The notes under the pieces were generated by a model, which had not been told where the DNA came from, made no database searches, and saw only the letters and a list, made by a program, of their open reading frames with translations. A program made the translations under genes and the position numbers. 64,000 nt of DNA from Sulfobacillus thermosulfidooxidans DSM 9293 (GTDB taxonomy: Bacteria > Bacillota > Sulfobacillia > Sulfobacillales > Sulfobacillaceae): positions 62,001 to 126,000 of the forward strand of contig NZ_FWWY01000002.1 of the NCBI RefSeq assembly GCF_900176145.1, written 5' to 3'. Within the stretch, counting starts at the first letter, position 1. Every line of letters starts with the position of its first letter. This document shows, piece after piece, positions 57,891-64,000 of this stretch.

Positions 57891-59147
57891 ATGCAGGCTT
57901 TTGATTGGAACGAGGCGGAGCGAGAGCATTATCGTCGGATGTTTGAACTGTTAGCCGGCCATCTCGATGAGAAGTCCACTCGGCTCGTAGGGGCAGCGAT
58001 GGCGTTGTCGCTAGGAGCAGGCAGTCACAGTGCCGTTCGGGGGATCACGGGGCTGGCCATGGATACCCTACAACTCGGCGTCGCACAACTGCGCGGTGAC
58101 GTGGCTCTTCCGGCCGAGAGAATCCGCCGCCACGGCGGCGGCCGTAAGGAGATTACCGAGATTTATCCGGATCTGGTTCCTGCCTTACGCAAACTGGTGG
58201 AAGCGGATACACAAGGGGATCCGGAATCGCCCTTACTGTGGACCTCGAAGAGTCTCAGTCATCTGGCGGATGAGCTGACGACACAAGGGATGCCGGTAAG
58301 TGGGAAGACGGTCTCCCGCTTGCTAGCTGCCGAAGGTTATTCGATGCAAGCGAATCGCAAGCGATTCGACCGGGGGAGCGATCACCCGGACCGCGACCAA
58401 CAATTTCAGTACATTGCCGCGCAAGCCCAGGATTTTCAAGACCGCGGCCAGCCGGTGATTTCCGTGGACGCCAAAAAGAAGGAAACCATCGGCAACTTTA
58501 AAAACGGGGGCCAAGAATATCAGCCGACGGGCGAGCCCGTCGCAGTGAATGCGCATGACTTTCCCGACCCGGCGCTCGGTAAGGCCATCCCGTATGGTAT
58601 TTATGATCCGGTGAGCAACACCGGTTGGGTGAGTGTGGGGATTGATCACGATACGGCCGAGTTCGCCGTCGCGAGTATCCGCCAATGGTGGGACCAGATG
58701 GGCCGTACTGCCTACCCAAACGCGACCGAGCTTTTCATCACCCCCGACGGGGGTGGTAGTAACGGGTATCGGCTCCACGGCTTCAAGCTCGAACTACAGA
58801 AGTTCGCGGACGAGACAGGCCTCACCCTGCGGGTCAGTCACTTTCCGCCCGGCACGAGCAAGTGGAATCGCATCGAGCACCGCATGTTTTCGGCCATCAG
58901 TCTCAATTGGCGCGGACGCCCCCTCACGAGCCACGCCATCGTCGTGAAATTAATTGGGCATACGCGTACCAAGACCGGTCTAAAAATTCAGGCTGCGTTG
59001 GACACCAACGCCTATGCGACCGGAAAAACGATCGATAAGGAGGCCTTAGCAGCGTTGAACATTGAACGACCCGACGATCAAAATTCACAGTGGAACTACA
59101 TTATCCGGCCCCATGTCAATGCCGATCACTCAGAGGTCGTAGGTTAA
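57891..59147 (+). CDS. ISAzo13-family transposase
   Basis: 418 aa from ATG 57891. RRHGGGRKEITEIYPDL, SGKTVSRLLAAEGYSMQANR, VISVDAKKKETIGNFKNGGQ, FITPDGGGSNGYRLHGFK and SKWNRIEHRMFSAIS are typical of ISAzo13 and include the DDE acids. It lies inside the Tn3 transposon, between the Grx remnant and the second CDF-like gene. Element ends were not mapped. Confidence 0.93.
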   Translation: MQAFDWNEAEREHYRRMFELLAGHLDEKSTRLVGAAMALSLGAGSHSAVRGITGLAMDTLQLGVAQLRGDVALPAERIRRHGGGRKEITEIYPDLVPALRKLVEADTQGDPESPLLWTSKSLSHLADELTTQGMPVSGKTVSRLLAAEGYSMQANRKRFDRGSDHPDRDQQFQYIAAQAQDFQDRGQPVISVDAKKKETIGNFKNGGQEYQPTGEPVAVNAHDFPDPALGKAIPYGIYDPVSNTGWVSVGIDHDTAEFAVASIRQWWDQMGRTAYPNATELFITPDGGGSNGYRLHGFKLELQKFADETGLTLRVSHFPPGTSKWNRIEHRMFSAISLNWRGRPLTSHAIVVKLIGHTRTKTGLKIQAALDTNAYATGKTIDKEALAALNIERPDDQNSQWNYIIRPHVNADHSEVVG

Positions 59148-59263
59148 AATTTTATGGCTCCTAACGTGGTGAATCACGGGCGATTGGGGGCGAATAAGCA
59201 GAACGTGCCGCCAGGTGGTTTAGCGTACAGGACTTCGTGGGGTTCTTTTGACCATCGACGCGG

Positions 59264-59875
59264 TCATTCTTCGTGCGCTTCTTCCCAGGCCTCCCGCGCT
59301 TCCCGGACCACCCAATAGGCGATCAGTAAAGCGGCCAGGGGATCGACCCATGTCCAGTGAAAGGCCCAATTCGCGGCCAGACTCACCAAGGCCGTGGCCG
59401 CCATCCACGCACACACCACGCTTTCGGCGGCGTCGGCCTGCAAGGCTGCGCTGCCCAAGGCCTGCCCCAGCACCCGTTTGGATCGGGCCAGCCAGACCAT
59501 CAGCGCGACAGAAACCGCCGCCAAGATCATTCCCAAGGGACTCGCGGTTTCGTGGAGATGGCCGAACAGCTCCCACGCCGCCGCCCCAACAAGGTACAGC
59601 GCCAATAGGCCCAAGAGGCCGGCGGCCCATCGGGCAGCGCGATGCTCAGCCGCCTCCACGGTTTCGGCATCGCCCCCGCGCACCTGGAGCGTCAACCGCT
59701 GAACTAAAATGCCGGCGGATAGCTGCTCAATCAGACTATCGGCACCGAACCCGGTTAACGCGACGGAGTGGGCTTGGACTCCCGCCCAGAGAGCGCCGGT
59801 GGCTTCAATGATTATCCAACCGATGGACACCCACTCCAACCGGAGCGCACGACGCGCCATCTGTAGGGCTTCCAT
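59264..59875 (-). CDS. CDF-like cation transporter, membrane domain only
   Basis: 203 aa with six hydrophobic segments. SVALTGFGADSLIEQLSAG and AALQADAAESVVCAW mirror helices 2 and 5 of CDF proteins. The C-terminal cytoplasmic metal-binding domain is missing, ending in EAWEEAHEE. ATG is followed upstream by GAGGAGTGGATCGGA. Confidence 0.8.
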   Translation of the reverse strand: MEALQMARRALRLEWVSIGWIIIEATGALWAGVQAHSVALTGFGADSLIEQLSAGILVQRLTLQVRGGDAETVEAAEHRAARWAAGLLGLLALYLVGAAAWELFGHLHETASPLGMILAAVSVALMVWLARSKRVLGQALGSAALQADAAESVVCAWMAATALVSLAANWAFHWTWVDPLAALLIAYWVVREAREAWEEAHEE

Positions 59876-60123
59876 TCCGATCCACTCCTCTCGTGGACGA
59901 TGCTACGGGAGTCCGCCCGGACCATCCGTCCCCGCGCCGACCTACTCCTTGGGAACACCGCACCGCCGTTGGTATTCATGGCCAATTATACGGGACCGCG
60001 GTGGGTATCACCACACCATGCGGTCCATTCCGGAAGCATTTGCGGACCTTGCGATGCCTTCCGGATGGGTCGTCGTGGGAGGAAGGTTTCGGGACATTCG
60101 GGGGCGTTAGTACCGTAACGATG

Positions 60124-60147
60124 GGGCTGAACGGCACCGTTCAGCCC
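60124..60147. terminator. Hairpin downstream of tnpR
   Basis: GGGCTGAACGG and CCGTTCAGCCC form an 11-bp perfect stem with a CA loop, followed on the plus strand by TCTTCCT. Confidence 0.55.
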
Positions 60148-60160
60148 TCTTCCTAGCGCC

Positions 60161-60751
60161 CTATTCCGGGTGCCCGATCTGGCGTGCTAAACGATACAAT
60201 GTTGCGCGACTCACCTGCGTCATCGCACAAATATCATTGACCGTCAGATGATTGCGATCCCGGGCCGCCAAGAGTTCCAGCGCATGGGCGAGGCCTTTGT
60301 GATGGGCCGTGTAGGTCCGGGGACGTCCTTTGTAGACCCCACGGGCTTTGGCCGCGGCAATGCCTTCGAGCTGACGTTCCTTGATCAGGTCGGCCTCAAA
60401 TTCGGCAATCCCGGCCAACACCGTGATAAGGAGCTTGCCAATCGCGGTGGACGTGTCGACCACATCCCCGCCCATATTCAAGACGACGAGCGACACCCCC
60501 CGCTCGGTCAAGGTCGCCATGGTATTGAGGGCATCTTGCGTACTGTGGGCAAAGCGGTCCAGTTTCGTGACCACGACCGTGTCACCCATCGTGAGGCGAT
60601 CAAGGAGCGCCGAAAATTGGGTGCGATGTTTGAGGGATCGCCCGGACAACTTTTCTTGGAAAATTTTCTCGCAGCCGTAGGCGGTCAATTGCGCGACCTG
60701 CGTGTCCAGACTTTGGGTGGTCGAACTCACCCGGGCATAGCCGTAAATCAT
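60161..60751 (-). CDS. tnpR: TnpR serine resolvase
   Basis: 196 aa. GYARVSSTTQSLDTQVAQL carries the catalytic Ser near residue 9; KLDRFAHSTQDALNTM and AGIAEFEADLIKERQLEGIA are core resolvase motifs. A C-terminal HTH (LTVNDICAMTQVSRATLYRL) binds res. It is divergent from tnpA across the res region. Confidence 0.94.
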   Translation of the reverse strand: MIYGYARVSSTTQSLDTQVAQLTAYGCEKIFQEKLSGRSLKHRTQFSALLDRLTMGDTVVVTKLDRFAHSTQDALNTMATLTERGVSLVVLNMGGDVVDTSTAIGKLLITVLAGIAEFEADLIKERQLEGIAAAKARGVYKGRPRTYTAHHKGLAHALELLAARDRNHLTVNDICAMTQVSRATLYRLARQIGHPE

Positions 60752-60782
60752 GGGGTTTTCGCTCCCGTTTCGGTATGATTAA

Positions 60783-60864
60783 TGAGACAAGCATACGATA
60801 CGCCGGAAACGGCGACAACCCGTAGCTGGCAACCTGTCTTAACTGGGTGTACCCATGTGAGACA
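60783..60864. promoter_or_regulatory. res site of the Tn3 transposon
   Basis: The tnpR-tnpA gap has repeated TGAGACA/TGTCTTA half-sites: TGAGACA at 60783, TGTCTTA at 60835 and an inverted TGAGACA at 60858. The last two form a 30-bp subsite. Such dyads bind TnpR for cointegrate resolution. Confidence 0.6.
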
Positions 60865-60897
60865 TGAGCGCAATTTCCCACGGGAGGAGGGATTCCC

Positions 60898-63891
60898 ACG
60901 CCGGTCAATTTCCTCACCGAGGAGCAGGCGACGCAATACGGCCAGTATGCCGGCGACCCGTCCCCGGCCCAACTCGCCCAGTATTTCTATCTGGACGATA
61001 CGGATCGCCAATTCCTTCGTCCGCTCCGCGGGGATCGTCAACAGCTGGGATGGGCGGTGCAACTGGGGACCCTCCGGTTTCTCGGCACGTTTGTGGAGGA
61101 CTGGACGACCATCCCCACGGCGGTTATCGATTATGTTGCTGGCCAGTTGGCCATGGCCGTTCCCGATGGTATGGCGCGATACGGGAGTAGTCGTACCCGT
61201 CGAGAGCATACCCTCCGGATGACGGCGTTGTACGAATATCAACCCTTTGAGGCCCAACCCGGCCACTGGCGTGTGGTGCGGTGGTTATACCAGCGCGCCT
61301 GGCTCACGGCCGAACGTCCGAGCGTGTTGTTTGATCGGGCAACGGCGTATCTCGTGGAACACAAAATTCTCTTGCCCGGGGTGACCACCCTCACCCGGCT
61401 GGTAGCCCAGGTCCGCGATCGGGCCCAAGGACGACTCTGGCGGCGTCTCGCCGCCGTGCCGAGTGCCACCCAACGAGACGCGTTGGAAAGCATCTTAGCC
61501 GTCGACCCCAAGACCCGCCAAACCGCGCTGGATGGGCTCCGCCGTGCGCCCACCCGCCCCAGCATTCGAGGATTCCACTACGCCCTCGACCGGCTCGATC
61601 AGCTGCGGGCGTTCGGGGCCGCGGGCTGGAACCTCCGCGCTATTCCCCCAACGCGATTGGCCGCCTTGGCGCGTCATGCGGCCACGGTCCGGGCGCAAGC
61701 ACTGGATCGGATGCCGCCGGACCGGCGGCTGGCGACCCTCGTAGCCTTTGTCGTCGTCTTCACGATGCGGGCCCAAGATGACGTAATTGCACTCTTTGAC
61801 CGCTACCTGACCGAGCTGTCCGCCCGCACGCAGCGCCGTTCCGACAAAAAACGACTGCGCACGCTCCGGGACTTGGATGCGGCGGCCCGCGCGCTGCGCG
61901 AGGCGTGTGCGGTCCTCCTGCAAGACGAGGATCCCAAAACGGATTTACGGACCGCCATTTTTGCCCGGGTGTCAAAGGAGGCGCTCGCCACCGCCATCCG
62001 CCAGGTGGATACGTTGACCCATCCGCCGGATCAAAGGATCGCATTCCAGGAGCTCTGGCCCCACTACCCGATGATTCGTCAGGTACTCCCACGACTCCTC
62101 GCCACCATGCCCTGGCAGGCGACACCGGCGGGTCAAGGCACCTTAGAGGCCTGGCACTTTCTCCGGGATCACGAAGGCCATGCCACGCGGAGTTGGCCCG
62201 AAGCGCCCATGACCGGCATGACGACCACCTGGCGAGCCGTCGTCGTGGGGGAAAACGGCCGGGTGTCGAAGAAAGCTTATACCTTCTGGGTGTTGTTCCG
62301 GATGCTGGAATTGATGCAGTCGCACGACCTGTATGTCACCCCGAGCGAACGCTATGGCGATCCCCGGTCCCAACTCCTGCAAGGCGCGGCGTGGGAGGCG
62401 GTACGCCCGCAGGTTCTACGCACGCTCAACTGGGCTGCAGATGCGGAATCGGCCTTAGGCCCGTTGCGAGAGGCGCTCGACACGGCTTACCAAACGACCG
62501 CCGCGCATTGGGAAACCAATCCCGCCGTCCGACTGGAAGCGTTTGCGGGTAAAGACCGCCTGGTGTTGAGCCCGCTAGACCGGCTGGAGGACCCGGTCTC
62601 TCTGCGCCGGCTACGGAGCCGGGTGGCGAGCTTGCTTCCGCGGCCCACGTTGCCGGATTTACTTCTGGAAGTCCATCACTGGACAGGCTTTGCCGACGCC
62701 TTCACCCACGTAAGTCAGGGGGGCGAACGGGTCAAGGATTTGGCGCTCAGTGTCTGTGCCGTTCTACTGGCGCAGGCGTGCAATATCGGTCTCGACCCCG
62801 TGGTACATGCGGGGATCCCGGCGTTGGAATATGATCGGCTCACCTGGGTGGCGCAAAATTACGTCCGGGCTGAAACGCTCACGGCCGCCAACACCTTATT
62901 GGTGGACTACCATGCGCAACGCCCGCTCGCGCAGATCTGGGGGCAAGGCGAGGTCGCCTCGGCCGATGGTCTGCGCTTTGTCGTGCCAGTTCGCACCCTG
63001 CATGCCGGCGCTAACCCGAAGTATTTCGGCGCGGGCCGGGGCGTCACCTATTACAACTTTACCAGCGACCAGTTTAGTGGATTTAATGCCTTAGTCATCG
63101 CCGGGACTCTTCGCGACTCCCTGAACGTGTTAGAAGGGGTCCTTGACCAGCAAACCGGACTGCATCCCCACGAAATCATGACGGATACGGCCGGGTACAG
63201 CGATCTGATTTTTGGCCTGTTTGGGTTGCTGGGCTACCAATTCAGCCCACGTCTCGCCGATATCGGCGAGGCCCGCTTTTGGCGCATCGATGCGGAGGCC
63301 GATTACGGGGTGCTCAATCGCCTGGCCCGCCAGCGCATTCGTGCCGACCTCATTCTCCGCCATTGGGACGACATGTTGCGGGTCGCGGGATCGTTGAAGT
63401 GGGGGACCGTGAATGCCACCGCACTGATTCAAGCTCTGCAGCACGGGGGGCGACCGACCCTGCTGGGGCGCGCCATCGGGGAACTCGGTCGGATTTACAA
63501 AACTCGGTACCTGTTGGCTTATTTGGATGACGAAAGCTACCGGCGGCGGATTCTCACCCAGCTGAATCGGGGCGAAGCGCGACACAGTCTCGCCCGGACG
63601 GTGTTCTACGGGAAACGGGGCGAATTGCATCAAGCCTACCGCGAAGGTCAAGAGGATCAACTGAACGCGCTGGGGTTGGTCGTCAATGCCATTGTGCTGT
63701 GGAATACGCGATACATGGAACAGGCGCTGGCATTAATCCGCCAGCGCGGAACCACGGTGTTGGACGACGACGTGGCGCGTCTCTCCCCGCTCGGGCATGA
63801 CCACATTACCATGTTGGGGCACTACTCCTTCGAGGTCCCCGAGGTCGTCGCGCAAGGTCATCTCCGGCCACTATCGTCGTTGGATGAGTAG
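60898..63891 (+). CDS. tnpA: TnpA Tn3-family transposase
   Basis: 997 aa if translation begins at ACG 60898 (GGAGGAGG seven bases upstream), giving PVNFLTEEQATQYGQYAGDP, the usual TnpA N-terminus. The first standard start in frame is GTG 61057, which would remove 53 residues. The catalytic region includes EIMTDTAGYSDLIFGLFGLL, RLADIGEARFWRI and VLWNTRYMEQAL; LGHDHITMLGHYSF is the C-terminal signature. It mobilises the element at 47207-63937. Confidence 0.94.
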   Translation, partial: TPVNFLTEEQATQYGQYAGDPSPAQLAQYFYLDDTDRQFLRPLRGDRQQLGWAVQLGTLRFLGTFVEDWTTIPTAVIDYVAGQLAMAVPDGMARYGSSRTRREHTLRMTALYEYQPFEAQPGHWRVVRWLYQRAWLTAERPSVLFDRATAYLVEHKILLPGVTTLTRLVAQVRDRAQGRLWRRLAAVPSATQRDALESILAVDPKTRQTALDGLRRAPTRPSIRGFHYALDRLDQLRAFGAAGWNLRAIPPTRLAALARHAATVRAQALDRMPPDRRLATLVAFVVVFTMRAQDDVIALFDRYLTELSARTQRRSDKKRLRTLRDLDAAARALREACAVLLQDEDPKTDLRTAIFARVSKEALATAIRQVDTLTHPPDQRIAFQELWPHYPMIRQVLPRLLATMPWQATPAGQGTLEAWHFLRDHEGHATRSWPEAPMTGMTTTWRAVVVGENGRVSKKAYTFWVLFRMLELMQSHDLYVTPSERYGDPRSQLLQGAAWEAVRPQVLRTLNWAADAESALGPLREALDTAYQTTAAHWETNPAVRLEAFAGKDRLVLSPLDRLEDPVSLRRLRSRVASLLPRPTLPDLLLEVHHWTGFADAFTHVSQGGERVKDLALSVCAVLLAQACNIGLDPVVHAGIPALEYDRLTWVAQNYVRAETLTAANTLLVDYHAQRPLAQIWGQGEVASADGLRFVVPVRTLHAGANPKYFGAGRGVTYYNFTSDQFSGFNALVIAGTLRDSLNVLEGVLDQQTGLHPHEIMTDTAGYSDLIFGLFGLLGYQFSPRLADIGEARFWRIDAEADYGVLNRLARQRIRADLILRHWDDMLRVAGSLKWGTVNATALIQALQHGGRPTLLGRAIGELGRIYKTRYLLAYLDDESYRRRILTQLNRGEARHSLARTVFYGKRGELHQAYREGQEDQLNALGLVVNAIVLWNTRYMEQALALIRQRGTTVLDDDVARLSPLGHDHITMLGHYSFEVPEVVAQGHLRPLSSLDE

Positions 63892-63937
63892 GTACCCAAT
63901 CCTATTGCCATTTTCGTTCCATTGCTACAGAAACCCC

Positions 63938-64000
63938 AAATTAGCGGCTTGTTGCACAAGTTCGGCCCATAGTTCCTGGGTCTCCCAGGTGTCGCTGGGA
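63938..64000 (-). pseudogene. Sigma-region-4-like protein, N-terminal side of the split gene (runs off the edge)
   Basis: Beyond the right target duplication (AAATT, 63938-63942) the minus frame reads SDTWETQELWAELVQQAAN. It joins in phase to LLSDREWEILWAWL at 47206 once the transposon and one AAATT are removed. The gene continues outside the window. Confidence 0.65.

Larger units (their letters stand above)
47207..63937. mobile_element. Tn3-family transposon carrying arsenic and metal genes (16.7 kb)
   Basis: The ends are inverted repeats: GGGGTATCTGTAGCAATGGA... from 47207 inwards, and the complement of ...TCCATTGCTACAGAAACCCC up to 63937. They match over about 36 bp with one mismatch and contain the Tn3-type GGAACGAAAA. 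tnpA, tnpR and a res region are at the right end; an ars operon, CDF/CsoR genes and a nested ISAzo13 element form the cargo. Confidence 0.93.

Noticed and set aside
61239-62125. Minus-strand frames inside tnpA
   Set aside because: They are antisense shadows of a GC-rich transposase gene.

Overview
The window is a mosaic accessory region, most likely part of a large plasmid or plasmid-like integrative element of an acidophilic or thermophilic, GC-rich Firmicute such as Sulfobacillus. The host call is an inference from strong AGGAGG/GAAAGGAG ribosome binding sites, high GC, an actinobacterial/Sulfobacillus-like type I-E CRISPR repeat and the cargo. No rRNA, tRNA or housekeeping gene was seen.

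Layout. (1) 1-6629: two inverted copies of an IS1634-family end enclose an AT-richer defence island. It holds an ATPase + DUF4435 pair resembling the PARIS anti-phage system, a decayed serine recombinase, an unrecognised 356-aa protein and a small zinc-binding protein. (2) 6630-11351: MITE-like insert, 5'-truncated replication-type protein, MazG-like nucleotide pyrophosphohydrolase fused to a HTH, short tyrosine recombinase, AbrB-like protein, and two related copies of a terminator-ended structured RNA (7924-8079, 9174-9297). (3) 11469-17835: two IS110-family transposases, a WGR-domain protein, a one-spacer type I-E CRISPR remnant beside a helicase tail, and an IS256 element interrupting a DUF4241-like gene. 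(4) 17836-47206: about 50 mostly tiny genes, nearly all on the minus strand, often overlapping by ATGA and often separated by short GC-rich hairpins. Recognisable members are an ERF annealing protein plus PD-(D/E)XK exonuclease, HNH nuclease, DUF7768 protein, phospholipase-D lipoprotein, three toxin-antitoxin loci (DinJ/YafQ, HicB with broken HicA, DUF1778/GNAT), DUF4325 and DUF5131 proteins, an ASCH-like protein, a SLOG/DUF2493 protein, and a compact ubiquitin-like operon (E2-like, Ubl, JAB peptidase, ThiF/E1) of PRTRC type. A degenerate CRISPR-like array (29561-30233) and a dispersed 16-bp palindrome (GTTTCC-N4-GGAAAC) lie inside this block. (5) 47207-63937: a complete Tn3-family transposon, bounded by near-identical inverted repeats and a 5-bp AAATT duplication. 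It carries a phosphate-type MFS transporter, arsR, an AhpD-like protein, arsD, split arsA1/arsA2, arsB, an FAD oxidoreductase, ynfA, a CDF/CsoR metal module, a nested ISAzo13 element, a second CDF-like protein, tnpR, res and tnpA. The transposon splits a sigma-region-4-like gene whose halves flank it.

How the genes work together. The arsenic module pairs ArsR sensing, ArsD chaperoning, ArsA ATPase and ArsB efflux with thiol-redox accessory proteins. Two similar 26-bp sites before the MFS gene and before arsR suggest shared ArsR control. The plasmid-like block combines recombination, addiction and a protein-conjugation-type operon. The PARIS-like pair would give anti-phage immunity. Most small proteins remain unassigned.
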